From: an uncultured Mucilaginibacter sp.
GTDB lineage: Bacteria; Bacteroidota; Bacteroidia; Sphingobacteriales; Sphingobacteriaceae
Assembly: GCF_937859865.1 (NCBI RefSeq)
Contig: NZ_CALMAT010000076.1
Span: 1-48,556 of the forward strand
Reading direction: 5' to 3'
Length of the DNA stretch: 48,556 nt
The notes beneath the pieces were generated by a model. That model had not been told where the DNA came from and ran no database searches. It saw only the letters and a program-made list of their open reading frames with translations. Within the stretch, counting starts at the first letter, position 1. Every line of letters starts with the position of its first letter. Positions 34,049 to 41,744 of the stretch are shown here, piece after piece. Made by a program: the position numbers and the translations under genes.

Positions 34049-34208
34049 AGCCTGTTTTAATTTTGTTCAATATGTTTCCTATGCTTCTTTTAGCACCTAA
34101 AAATCATTGTTCTTTTGTAATATTTTGTACCGGTACAATATTAAACACAAAATTTATGGGCATAAAAGAAGCATTATAAATTTTTACGGCACAAGTTTAA
34201 ACAGGCTC
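34049..34208. repeat. Composite inverted-repeat element 8
   Basis: Outer arms GAGCCTGTTTTAAT (from 34049) and TTTAAACAGGCTC (34196-34208), complementary apart from one base. Inner arms ATGCTTCTTTTAGCACCTAA (from 34081) and TTTATGGGCATAAAAGAAGC then AT (to 34174). The centre has the palindrome TTGTACCGGTACAA. The right edge abuts a truncated gene remnant. Confidence 0.87.
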
Positions 34209-34224
34209 TATATATAGAACCCTA

Positions 34225-34347
34225 TGCGGCTTTTGGAGTGTTTTGCTGGCCACGCCTTTAGTTGCTATTGCGATGATTTTGGTAAACGAACTATATGTTA
34301 AAAAACAAATTTATCATAATACCCCGCAGCATAAACAAGTGTTGTAA
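34225..34347 (+). pseudogene. 3' remnant resembling an AI-2E/PerM-family transporter
   Basis: An open stretch ending in TAA 34345-34347 translates to CGFWSVLLATPLVAIAM then ILVNELYVKKQIYHNTPQHKQ and VL. This closely resembles the C-terminus of AI-2E-family (UPF0118/PerM) transporters, whose last helix reads GxLLATPLxAxxMVLV followed by a short tail. Nothing else of the gene remains: upstream sequence is composite element 8, whose outer arm ends at 34208. It looks like a deletion remnant. The family assignment is from memory of the motif. Confidence 0.5.
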
Positions 34348-34365
34348 AAATTACGAGTAGTTTAG

Positions 34366-34494
34366 ACCTGTTTAAATTTATATCATAAAAATTTTACAAT
34401 GCTTCTTTTATGCCTATAAACTTGGTATATCCGAATATTTTAAGGGCACAAAAACCACAAAAAGACAATGATTTTTATGTGGTAAAAGAAGCAT
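34366..34494. repeat. Composite inverted-repeat element 9
   Basis: Outer left arm ACCTGTTTAAAT (34366-34377). Inner arms ATGCTTCTTTTATGCCTATA (from 34399) and TTTATGTGGTAAAAGAAGCA then T (to 34494). It lies just upstream of the Uma2 gene and, read in frame, would falsely extend that gene (MPINLVY...VVKEALV). Elements 8 and 9 bracket the transporter remnant. Confidence 0.83.
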
Positions 34495-34541
34495 TAGTTT
34501 CTTTAATTTTAATGTTATTTTTGGTTGATAAAGAACTTGCT

Positions 34542-35132
34542 ATGCAACTAAGCGACCTCGATTTTGATAAAACCTACACTTACGCCGATTACCTGACTTG
34601 GACTTTTGATGAACGGCTGGAGATTTTAAAAGGCAAATTGTTTAAGATGACGCCTGCGCCAAATAGGTATCATCAGCGATTATCCGGTATTATTTTTAAT
34701 CAACTTTCTAACTTTTTAAAAGGAAAACCCTGTCATGTTTATTCAGCACCTTTCGATGTACGGCTTTCGCGGAAAAATGCTGCCGATGAAACCGTTACCA
34801 CAGTTTTTCAGCCGGATATATGTGTGGTTTGTGATCTGGAAAAGCTGGATGACCGTGGCTGCGTTGGCGCGCCGGATATTGTGGTTGAAATCCTTTCGCC
34901 CGGCAACAACAAAAAAGAATTGCGCAACAAGTTTGAGATTTATGAGGAAGCAGGAATTAAAGAATATTGGGTTGTTTGGCCTCTTTCGCAAACGTTTTTA
35001 AAATATACTTTGAATGAAGCCGAGAAATATGTTCCGTCCCGCATTTTAACCAGTGGCGATTTAGTTACTACGCCCGTTTTACCAGGTTTTGTGTTAGATT
35101 TGGAAGAGGTTTTTGAAGAAGCAAATTCATAA
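34542..35132 (+). CDS. Uma2-family (DUF820) restriction-endonuclease-fold protein
   Basis: A 196-aa Uma2/DUF820 protein with a PD-(D/E)xK-like core: QPDICVVCDLEKLDDRGCVGAPDIVVEILSPGNNKKELRNKFEIYEEAGIKEYWVVWP. The D of PDI, the E of VEILSP and the K of the following helix are the candidate active-site residues. Members are abundant in cyanobacteria and Bacteroidetes; substrates are unclear. ATG 34542 (MQLSDLDFDKTYTYADY) is chosen because the upstream 132 in-frame bases are repeat element 9. Confidence 0.85.
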   Translation: MQLSDLDFDKTYTYADYLTWTFDERLEILKGKLFKMTPAPNRYHQRLSGIIFNQLSNFLKGKPCHVYSAPFDVRLSRKNAADETVTTVFQPDICVVCDLEKLDDRGCVGAPDIVVEILSPGNNKKELRNKFEIYEEAGIKEYWVVWPLSQTFLKYTLNEAEKYVPSRILTSGDLVTTPVLPGFVLDLEEVFEEANS

Positions 35133-35141
35133 AATTACGTT

Positions 35142-35795
35142 ATGGAAAACCAACCAATAGTTCGTTTAAACTTCACCTGCAACCGCAACTGGGAAGATAT
35201 GCAACCAGTTGAAAACGGCCGTTTTTGCAACGATTGCCAGAAAAAAGTTGTTGATTTTACCGATAAAACGAACGAGGAAATTGCTGCTTATTTGATAAGT
35301 AGTGCCACTTTAGTTTGCGGCCGTTTTCAAAATACACAACTTGCTCCTGCTGCTCCAAAACCTATTTGGAAACGCTGGTTTTCTACCGCTGCCATGTTTG
35401 TTGCTGTTTTTATAGGGGTAAAAGAAGCATCGGCACAGCAACAAATACCAATAAAAAGTGCAGATTCTGTTAAAGCACCTACACGTGTGGTTATGGGTGA
35501 AGTGGCTGTAATAAGTAAAAACGCCCAGTTTCCCGGTGGCGAAGTAGCGCTTCGAAGCTACTTGGATAAAAACGTTCGTTCTGTTAATAATGTAAAGGGA
35601 AAAGTTGTAACTACGTTTATTGTAGAAAAAGATGGCTCTTTAACAGATATTAAAGTTATCGAGGGGCTTAGTAAAGAAGCTGATGAGGAAGCGATAAGGG
35701 TTTTGAAAGAAAGCCCTAAATGGCTTCCTATGGTTCTATATAATGGTGTTGCGGTAAGGCACGGTTATACCTTGCCAATTAGTTTTTCAAAGTAA
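35142..35795 (+). CDS. TonB C-terminal domain protein with zinc-finger-like N-terminus
   Basis: A 217-aa protein. The N-terminus has CNRNWEDMQPVENGRFCNDCQKKVVDFTDKTNEEI, a Cys-rich segment (CNDC) seen in many Bacteroidetes TonB-like membrane proteins. One transmembrane segment lies at about 77-97 (WFSTAAMFVAVFIGVKEASAQ). The C-terminal about 95 residues are a TonB-type domain (AQFPGGEVALRSYLDKNV, GKVVTTFIVEKDGSLTDIKVIEGLSKEADEEAIRVLKESPKW). It probably couples inner-membrane energy or signals to an outer-membrane partner. The dispersed motif at 35411-35431 encodes IGVKEAS at the membrane exit. Confidence 0.85.
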   Translation: MENQPIVRLNFTCNRNWEDMQPVENGRFCNDCQKKVVDFTDKTNEEIAAYLISSATLVCGRFQNTQLAPAAPKPIWKRWFSTAAMFVAVFIGVKEASAQQQIPIKSADSVKAPTRVVMGEVAVISKNAQFPGGEVALRSYLDKNVRSVNNVKGKVVTTFIVEKDGSLTDIKVIEGLSKEADEEAIRVLKESPKWLPMVLYNGVAVRHGYTLPISFSK

Positions 35796-35810
35796 ATAAC
35801 AGCAAACTTT

Positions 35811-37946
35811 CTAAACAGCGGCCTCCGGCTCCAACCAATTCCCATCCGTTTTAATAATCCCAATCAATTCATCCAAAGCCAAAGCAGAAGAAACGTTTTT
35901 CTTCACCACTTCTTTGCCGCGGTAAAGGGTAATTTTATCCGGGCCTGCACCTACATAACCATAATCCGCATCCGCCATTTCGCCCGGGCCGTTTACAATA
36001 CAGCCCATGATCCCGATTTTTAAACCTTTGAGATGCGAAGTGCGGCTGCGGATCATTTGCGTGGTGATTTGCAGATCAAACAAAGTACGGCCACAGCTTG
36101 GGCACGAAATATATTCGGTTTTGGAAATCCGCGAACGCGTAGCCTGCAAAATTCCAAAAGCGGTGGAAGTGATTGTTTTGGAAGGGATTTCCGGCGCATC
36201 AATCCAAATGCCATCACCAAAACCATCTACCAATAAAGCACCTAAATCAGTGGCGGCGTAAAGCTGGAGGAGGGTAGTAGGATCAGAAGATTGGTGAACG
36301 GGGTGCGAGGCCGAAAGCTGATAGCTGATAGCTGATAGTTCATTGCCGATTGCCAATGGCTGATAGCTGATAGCTGATAGCTGATAGCTCCTCCGCACAA
36401 TCACCGGCACGTCAATACCATTTTTTTGCAGGTAAAAGAAGCATGCACGCTGATCGGCCATGCCATGGTTTTCGTTTGTTTCCAAAATAAAAACTAAGGT
36501 TTGATCAGCTGCAATTTGTTCAAAAGCTTCGGTTTGCAAATCGCTGTTTTTGATCCTGACTAAATTTAGCGCCGCATCTTTTTCTGCAGAAACATGGTAT
36601 TCATCCAATGTAAAAACCGGATGGCAATTCTTATTATCGGTTAAAAACTGCCAGGTTTTATAATTGTATAACTGTTTGAGATTGCCAGGAAAAGCAAAAG
36701 AAGGCAGTTCGTCAGCCAGATAAACAAAATCTACCGACTGATCGGCCATGTTGTATTTATCCAGTAACGGAGAATATAAATAGCCTGCATCTGCCAAAAT
36801 AGAAGGGTCTTTTAAGTTTCTGGCCGAAAGATCAAGCACCACGCGCGGCACCATGTGTCCGCCGATAAAAGCATTGGCTTCGTAGGTTTCGCGTTTTTTG
36901 TATTCGTAGGGAGAGTGAGAAAAGTGCGGAGAAGATAGAGCGGAGAGCGGATTTGCAAGTTCAATCTTATGGCTGCGCTCCTCGTTCTTTGCTCCAAATG
37001 CTGTGTTTGCTTTTCCTAGCTCCTCTTTCCCCGCTCCCCGCTCCAAATACCGCTGAACAAGTGCTATCGCAACCGGCGCTTCAAATTCCGGTTCTTCGGT
37101 TAACGAAACGCGAACGGTATCACCCAAACCATCTTCCAGCAAAGTACCAATGCCAACGGCAGATTTAATGCGTCCGTCTTCGCCGTCGCCGGCTTCGGTT
37201 ACGCCCAAATGCAGCGGGTAGTTCATGCCTTCGGCCACCATTGTTTCTACCAGCATCCGGTAAGCCTGCACCATCACCTGCGGGTTGCTGGATTTCATGG
37301 AGATCACCAAATTGTAGTAATTCAGACTTTCGCACATGCGGATAAATTCCATGGCCGATTCCACCATGCCGCGTGGCGTATCGCCGTACTGGCTCATAAT
37401 CCGGTCCGAAAGCGAACCGTGGTTGGTGCCGATGCGCATTGCCGTGCCGTATTCTTTGCAGATGTTTACCAGCGGCGTAAACTTTTTGAAGATGCGTTCC
37501 AGTTCATTCTGATATTCTGCCTGCGTATAAACCAGTTCGTCAAAGCGTTTTTTATCGGCATAATTTCCGGGGTTAATGCGCACTTTTTCTACAATGCGCG
37601 CCGCAACTTCGGCCGCATTTGGGGTAAAGTGGATATCAGCCACCAAAGGCACGTTGTAACCTTTTTGGCGCAACTGCTTTTTTATTTCGGCCAGGTTTTG
37701 TGCTTCTTTAACGCTTGGCGCGGTGATGCGGACGTATTCGCAGCCGGCTTCTACCATACGGATGGTTTGCGCTACAGTTCCGGCAGTGTCCATCGTATCG
37801 GTAGTGGTCATGCTTTGGATACGGATCGGATTGTTACCACCCATCGGCACATCACCAATCGTTACTTCGCGGGTTAACCAGCGGGAATACGTGTTTAAAG
37901 AATTGCAATAGCGGCCAGGCAAAGCTTTGATGGTTTCAGCGTTCAT
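35811..37946 (-). CDS. ispG: (E)-4-hydroxy-3-methylbut-2-enyl-diphosphate synthase, insert-containing, with repeat-derived segments
   Basis: MEP-pathway iron-sulfur enzyme converting MEcPP to HMBPP. The N-terminal TIM barrel has VTIGDVPMGGNNPIRIQSMTTTDTMDT and VADIHFTPNAA. A large central insert (about residues 300-570) is typical of the long Bacteroidetes/plant/Chlamydia form. The C-terminal cluster domain has CPSCGRTLFDLQ and IGIMGCIVNGPGEMADADYG. At 711 aa it is longer than I would expect for the family. Two stretches are unusual: 36262-36400 encodes repeated SYQLSAI units from a DNA microsatellite, and 36890-37050 encodes a low-complexity Ser/Ala/Glu segment. The frame stays open. A dispersed motif is at 36428-36444. 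Confidence 0.95.
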   Translation of the reverse strand: MNAETIKALPGRYCNSLNTYSRWLTREVTIGDVPMGGNNPIRIQSMTTTDTMDTAGTVAQTIRMVEAGCEYVRITAPSVKEAQNLAEIKKQLRQKGYNVPLVADIHFTPNAAEVAARIVEKVRINPGNYADKKRFDELVYTQAEYQNELERIFKKFTPLVNICKEYGTAMRIGTNHGSLSDRIMSQYGDTPRGMVESAMEFIRMCESLNYYNLVISMKSSNPQVMVQAYRMLVETMVAEGMNYPLHLGVTEAGDGEDGRIKSAVGIGTLLEDGLGDTVRVSLTEEPEFEAPVAIALVQRYLERGAGKEELGKANTAFGAKNEERSHKIELANPLSALSSPHFSHSPYEYKKRETYEANAFIGGHMVPRVVLDLSARNLKDPSILADAGYLYSPLLDKYNMADQSVDFVYLADELPSFAFPGNLKQLYNYKTWQFLTDNKNCHPVFTLDEYHVSAEKDAALNLVRIKNSDLQTEAFEQIAADQTLVFILETNENHGMADQRACFFYLQKNGIDVPVIVRRSYQLSAISYQPLAIGNELSAISYQLSASHPVHQSSDPTTLLQLYAATDLGALLVDGFGDGIWIDAPEIPSKTITSTAFGILQATRSRISKTEYISCPSCGRTLFDLQITTQMIRSRTSHLKGLKIGIMGCIVNGPGEMADADYGYVGAGPDKITLYRGKEVVKKNVSSALALDELIGIIKTDGNWLEPEAAV
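36311..36390. repeat. TGATAGC heptamer-type tandem repeat inside ispG
   Basis: Runs of CTGATAG/TAGCTGA (seven-base period) around 36317-36338 and 36358-36388, with an intervening GATTGCCAATGGC. The same words occur in the intergenic stretch 937-1027. On the coding strand they give repeated SYQLSAI peptides. Confidence 0.85.
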
Positions 37947-37992
37947 GCTTCAAGATAAATGTTACAAAAGTAAGCATTATACGGGCAACGCG

Positions 37993-38018
37993 AATTTTTG
38001 GGTGGTAAAAGAAGTATC
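37993..38018 (+). repeat. Single GGTAAAAGAAGTAT motif, intergenic
   Basis: AATTTTTGGGTGGTAAAAGA then AGTATC, between the divergent ispG and toxin-antitoxin module 3. Confidence 0.75.
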
Positions 38019-38049
38019 AAATAATTTCGGAATGATTTAATTTAAAAAG

Positions 38050-38057
38050 TAAATTTG
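38050..38057 (+). promoter_or_regulatory. -7 box of toxin-antitoxin module 3
   Basis: TAAATTTG matches TAnnTTTG and ends 4 nt before ATG 38062, which would give a leaderless or nearly leaderless mRNA. TTTC at 38025 is a possible -33 element. Confidence 0.4.
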
Positions 38058-38061
38058 AATT

Positions 38062-38277
38062 ATGGCAACTCAATTTATTGTAAACGAGAAAGGCGAAAAA
38101 ACAGGCGTGGTGCTTTCTTTGGAAGATTACGAAATCCTGCTGAACAGAGGGAACATCAATTTTGAACTATCAGACGAATATAAAACCATGATAGACAACA
38201 TGACCAGGCAGGAAGAAAATGGCAAAGCCGAATACAAAACTTTGAAGGAAATACAAACCCGGTTTTTAAACCGATAG
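38062..38277 (+). CDS. Antitoxin, Phd/YefM-like or related, module 3
   Basis: A 71-aa protein: MATQFIVNEKGEKTGVVLSLEDYEILL resembles the N-terminus of small antitoxins that precede RelE/ParE toxins (the GVVLSLEDYEILL segment is like the Phd-type VLISLEDYE). The C-terminal part is charged and helical. It ends 2 bp before the toxin ATG. No DNA-binding motif is certain. Confidence 0.78.
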   Translation: MATQFIVNEKGEKTGVVLSLEDYEILLNRGNINFELSDEYKTMIDNMTRQEENGKAEYKTLKEIQTRFLNR

Positions 38278-38279
38278 GC

Positions 38280-38558
38280 ATGTATGAAATTCGTTTTCGG
38301 CTTGAGGCTTACGTAGATTTGGAAGAAATAGAATCCTATTACAGCGAAATTTCTTTGTCTATTGTAAGTATGTTTTTCAAAGAGTTTTCTAAAACATTAA
38401 ACTTTATTGAGCGGCAACCAAATATTTTTCAAGAACGATATAGAAAAATAAGAATTGCTCATTTATATAAATTTCCTTACGGAATACATTACAAAATCAC
38501 AGGCAATGTAGTTAGCGTTTACAGAATTTTGCACACGAAAAGGTATTTTAAGCAATGA
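38280..38558 (+). CDS. RelE/ParE-family toxin, module 3
   Basis: A 92-aa protein with the ParE/RelE layout: MYEIRFRLEAYVDLEEIESYYSEIS at the start, FIERQPNIFQERYRKIRIAHLYKFPYGIHYKITGNVVSVYRILHTKR at the end (the RxxxxxxFPYxIxY core and terminal VYRILHTKR). Whether it poisons gyrase or cleaves mRNA cannot be told. It is unrelated in sequence to the RelE-like toxin at 15249. Confidence 0.87.
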   Translation: MYEIRFRLEAYVDLEEIESYYSEISLSIVSMFFKEFSKTLNFIERQPNIFQERYRKIRIAHLYKFPYGIHYKITGNVVSVYRILHTKRYFKQ

Positions 38559-38580
38559 CAATTTCAGGATGAATACTTAT

Positions 38581-38603
38581 TTTATGCCGATAAAAGAAGC
38601 ATC
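38581..38603 (+). repeat. Single GATAAAAGAAGCAT motif, intergenic
   Basis: TTTATGCCGATAAAAGAAGC then ATC, between the toxin stop and the convergent histidine kinase. It is nearly identical over 22 bp to the intragenic copy at 44723-44747. Confidence 0.82.
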
Positions 38604-38616
38604 AGGCTGATTATGC

Positions 38617-39819
38617 TTACTTCCGGATCGTAAACTGAAAAGTAGTGCCTTCGTTTAAAGCAGATTCAACACAAATTTGTCCGCCTAAACTATCCACCAA
38701 ATTTTTTACAGTAGATAAGCCAATGCCCGAACCTCTTTTGTTGTAACGATCACGGCTGTTCAGCGTGGTCATCGGTTCAAAAATCCGCACATAATTTTTT
38801 TGCTCGATGCCAACGCCGTTATCGCTGATTCTGAATTGGTAGCAATCGGCTTTTTCTTCAAAAGTTAAACGGATAAAACCGGCATCTTTATCATTGTAAC
38901 GCACGGCATTGTTAAGCAAATTGATCAGGATTTGCTCCAAAGCAATGGCCGAAGTACGGATGTACAGTAAATCCTTGGGCGTTTCTACCCGAAAAGAATC
39001 CGGGATAGAAACCAATTTTAAAACCTCTTGGATCAGGTCGTTCAAACAAATCTCATCTTTTTTTTGCGCCAATGTTTTGTACGATTTGGAATACTCCAGC
39101 ATCTGGTTTAAAAACTTGAGCAAACTGCTGGCCGAACTGTTTACAATATCGAGCATTTGGTTGCCTTTCTCGTCCAATTGGCTGTGGTACTTGGCTTTAA
39201 GCAACTGTCCGGTCAGCATAATGCTGGTCAGCGGGCTTTTAATATCGTGCGAGGCCATCAGCGCAAAACGCTCTAAATACTCGTTAGATTTTTGTAGTTC
39301 TAAAGCAAGCGTGTTCAGTTCTTTTACTTTAAGGCGTAATTCTAACTGGGCCATCACCTGGTTGGCCAAAGTTTTTAAAGCATCAATCTGGTTAGCGGTT
39401 AATTCTTTTGGCTTGTTATCAATCACACATAATGTGCCTAAAGCATGGCCTTCCTGGTTTACCAAAGGCACGCCGGTATAAAAAACCACTTTCGGGTGGC
39501 CAGTGGTTAAAGGGTTATTTTGAAAACGCTTATCTTTTGTGGCATCATGCACCACAAAAACTTTATCAGGTTCTAAAATGGCGTGTGCACAAAAAGCGTA
39601 TTCTTTTGGTGTCTCAGTTGCATCTAATCCAAAGCGCGATTTAAACCATTGCCTTTCCGCATCTACAAAACTAATTAAGGAAATCGGTGTGTTGCAAATC
39701 TCGGAAGCCAGGCGGGTGATATCATCATAATCCTTTTGTGGTAAACTATCCAGAATTTCGTAAGAGTCGAGCGCTTTTAAACGGTCTTCCTCATTTTCTG
39801 TTAAATGTGCTACCATCAT
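38617..39819 (-). CDS. GAF-domain sensor histidine kinase
   Basis: A 400-aa soluble kinase with no membrane segment. Residues about 15-165 form a GAF domain (ITRLASEICNTPISLISFVDAERQWFKSRFG, YAFCAHAI, TLCVIDNKP). A short coiled coil leads to HisKA with phospho-His191 (LMASHDIKSPLTS), then HATPase_c with N-box LINLLNNAVRY and G-boxes ISDNGVGIEQ and GSGIGLSTVKNLVD. The cognate regulator is not adjacent. Alternative Met codons at 39840 and 39816 leave the start slightly uncertain. Confidence 0.92.
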   Translation of the reverse strand: MMVAHLTENEEDRLKALDSYEILDSLPQKDYDDITRLASEICNTPISLISFVDAERQWFKSRFGLDATETPKEYAFCAHAILEPDKVFVVHDATKDKRFQNNPLTTGHPKVVFYTGVPLVNQEGHALGTLCVIDNKPKELTANQIDALKTLANQVMAQLELRLKVKELNTLALELQKSNEYLERFALMASHDIKSPLTSIMLTGQLLKAKYHSQLDEKGNQMLDIVNSSASSLLKFLNQMLEYSKSYKTLAQKKDEICLNDLIQEVLKLVSIPDSFRVETPKDLLYIRTSAIALEQILINLLNNAVRYNDKDAGFIRLTFEEKADCYQFRISDNGVGIEQKNYVRIFEPMTTLNSRDRYNKRGSGIGLSTVKNLVDSLGGQICVESALNEGTTFQFTIRK

Positions 39820-39889
39820 AAAATTAAAAATTTGATGCAATAATAGTACATAAAATATGTGTAAATTGTAAACTTTATAATACTAAGTT

Positions 39890-39910
39890 TTATGCGGTAA
39901 AAACAGTACC
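39890..39910 (+). repeat. Single GGTAAAAACAGTA motif (ACAGTAT variant), intergenic
   Basis: TTTTATGCGGTAAAAACAGT then A, between the kinase and DUF4159 genes. Confidence 0.65.
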
Positions 39911-39927
39911 ACGGTTATTTAAAATAT

Positions 39928-40551
39928 TCAGGCGCCCATCGCATACAAAACAATGTTTACCCCGAACTTGGTATTGTCTTCTGCCAGAAAACGCTTGTTG
40001 CGGAAATCGTAGTCCCACTCGCAGCCGTAATCTTTATTGCTGTACAAAACGGCAATCCGTCCGTTAATTTCAATGGCTTTTAAATAATCGTGGATGAGGT
40101 CATCGCCCCAGCCGTTCAACTCAAAAGAAGTGTTGGGCGGGCCTTTTTCAAACTTAAAAAAAGAAGAATAAATGGGATGTGTGGCCGGAATTTTCTTTAA
40201 AGCATGTGCGCCAAACAGTGCCGACATTTGTGCTTCAAAAGAACGCGCAAAAAGCCCGTCAATATCGTGGTTGCAGTCATCCGCAAAAACAAAACCGCCG
40301 TTTTGCACATACTGCTTAAAATTGGTTCTTTCTGCGGAGTTGAATTGCACTAATTTATGTCCGCTGAGGTAACAAAAAGGCGAGGCAAAAATTTCGTTGC
40401 TGCTTAAATCAATGATTTTTTCCTGTGTGTTGATGGGAATGGTAGTGTATTCGAGCAGCGAATTGAGGATATTGGAAGGCATCCGTTGGTCAGTGTCCCA
40501 ATCTCCCGACGTATATCTTAAACGGGTAAAAGTAAATTTGGCCGCATTCAT
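39928..40551 (-). CDS. DUF4159 domain protein
   Basis: A 207-aa cytoplasmic protein matching DUF4159: FTFTRLRYTSGDWDTDQRMPSNILNSLLEYTTI at the start, then FASPFCYLSGHKLVQFNSAERTNFKQYVQNGGFVFADDCNHDIDG, a glutamine-amidotransferase-like flavodoxin core. The partner operon of moxR, DUF58 and BatA-like genes lies divergently next to it. DUF4159 proteins commonly occur with that set, so a shared envelope-related role is likely, though unknown. Confidence 0.88.
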   Translation of the reverse strand: MNAAKFTFTRLRYTSGDWDTDQRMPSNILNSLLEYTTIPINTQEKIIDLSSNEIFASPFCYLSGHKLVQFNSAERTNFKQYVQNGGFVFADDCNHDIDGLFARSFEAQMSALFGAHALKKIPATHPIYSSFFKFEKGPPNTSFELNGWGDDLIHDYLKAIEINGRIAVLYSNKDYGCEWDYDFRNKRFLAEDNTKFGVNIVLYAMGA

Positions 40552-40579
40552 CGCCCTAAATTATTGTAAAAATTGCGCA

Positions 40580-40602
40580 ATGCTTCTTTTATCGGCATAA
40601 AT
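40580..40602 (-). repeat. Single ATGCTTCTTTTATC motif in the divergent DUF4159/moxR region
   Basis: ATGCTTCTTTTATCGGCATA then AAT, essentially identical to the copy at 5804. Confidence 0.8.
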
Positions 40603-40710
40603 CCTGTAAAGTTTCTGCTACGGTTTAATACTTTTCTAAATTCCCACATTTTATTTTTACTTTTCTCGAAACAACAAATTCAATTTTGCTCATTTTAATT
40701 ACCAAACGTT

Positions 40711-41709
40711 TTGGAGACTACAGAAAGTACCGTAAAAAACCTGCTTGTCCAGCTTTCATCGCTTAAAAAGGAAATACAAAAAGTAATTATCGGGCAAGAC
40801 CAGGTGTTGGATGAAATTTTGGTCGCTTTATTAGCCGGCGGACATTGCCTGCTAGAAGGCGTTCCCGGACTGGCCAAAACGTTGATGGTGCGCACGTTAT
40901 CGCAGGCTTTGCATTTGTCGTTCCGCCGCATCCAGTTTACGCCGGATTTAATGCCGACAGATATTGTAGGCACCGAAATTTTGGAAGAAGACCACGTAAC
41001 CGGCAAACGTTTTTTTAAGTTTAACAAAGGCCCGCTTTTCGCCAATATTGTTTTGGCCGATGAAATTAACCGCACGCCGCCAAAAACACAATCGGCTTTG
41101 CTGGAAGCAATGCAGGAATTTGAGGTAACTTACGGCGGACAAACCTATCCTTTAGACCGTCCGTTTTTCATCCTCGCCACCCAAAATCCAATCGAACAAG
41201 CCGGAACTTACCCGCTGCCCGAAGCCCAGTTAGACCGTTTTTTGTTGTATGTAAAAATTGGTTATCCAACCGCGCAGGAAGAATTTGGCGTTTTAAACAG
41301 CACCACCGGCAGCAAAAAAGTAACTGTAAACCCGGTTTTGGGCGGAGAAGAAATCAGGCAATTGCAGGCTTTGGTGCGCGATGTTACGATTAACGATGAT
41401 TTGGTGCATTACGTCAGCAGCATCATCCGCGCAACCCGACCTGATACCACCACCGTTCCTTACGTAAAAGAATGGGTTCGTTGGGGAGCTGGCCCGCGCG
41501 CCGGCCAGGCATTGATTTTAACGGCAAAAGCGCGTGCTTTATTTAAAGGTAGATATGCGGTTTTGATGGAAGACATCCACAACATGGCTTTCCCGGTTTT
41601 GCGCCATCGCATTTTGATGAATTTTAAAGCAGAAGCAGAAAATGTAAGTTCGGATATGGTTGCTGCGGAATTGATCAAGGCGATAGAACGGCCGAAAGTG
41701 ATAGTTTAA
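40711..41709 (+). CDS. MoxR-family AAA+ ATPase
   Basis: A 332-aa AAA+ chaperone-like ATPase. Walker A GVPGLAKT (residues 50-57), Walker B NIVLADEINR (112-121), sensor 1 ILATQNPIEQAGTYPLPEAQLDRF and the C-terminal lid with TARALFKGR. TTG at 40711 is the only start that keeps the usual N-terminal helix (VKNLLVQLSSLKKEIQKVIIGQD). MoxR proteins are thought to mature metal or VWA-protein complexes; here the client is probably the DUF58/BatA-like products downstream. Confidence 0.94.
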   Translation: METTESTVKNLLVQLSSLKKEIQKVIIGQDQVLDEILVALLAGGHCLLEGVPGLAKTLMVRTLSQALHLSFRRIQFTPDLMPTDIVGTEILEEDHVTGKRFFKFNKGPLFANIVLADEINRTPPKTQSALLEAMQEFEVTYGGQTYPLDRPFFILATQNPIEQAGTYPLPEAQLDRFLLYVKIGYPTAQEEFGVLNSTTGSKKVTVNPVLGGEEIRQLQALVRDVTINDDLVHYVSSIIRATRPDTTTVPYVKEWVRWGAGPRAGQALILTAKARALFKGRYAVLMEDIHNMAFPVLRHRILMNFKAEAENVSSDMVAAELIKAIERPKVIV

Positions 41710-41711
41710 CA

Positions 41712-41734
41712 ATACTGTTTTTATCGGTATAAAT
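41712..41734 (-). repeat. Single ATACTGTTTTTATC motif (ACAGTAT variant) between moxR and DUF58
   Basis: ATACTGTTTTTATCGGTATA then AAT. It fills most of the 35-bp gap and has the same architecture as the ATGCTTCTTTTATC-CGGCATAAAT copies, with the core changed. Confidence 0.72.
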
Positions 41735-41744
41735 TTATATTTCT

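Noticed and set aside
1465-34494. CRISPR array or IS elements as an explanation for the repeats
   Set aside because: Copies are scattered singly and in inverted pairs, with no regular spacers, no cas genes and no transposase frame inside.
34410-34541. In-frame N-terminal extension of the Uma2 gene
   Set aside because: It translates repeat element 9; the family start fits ATG 34542.
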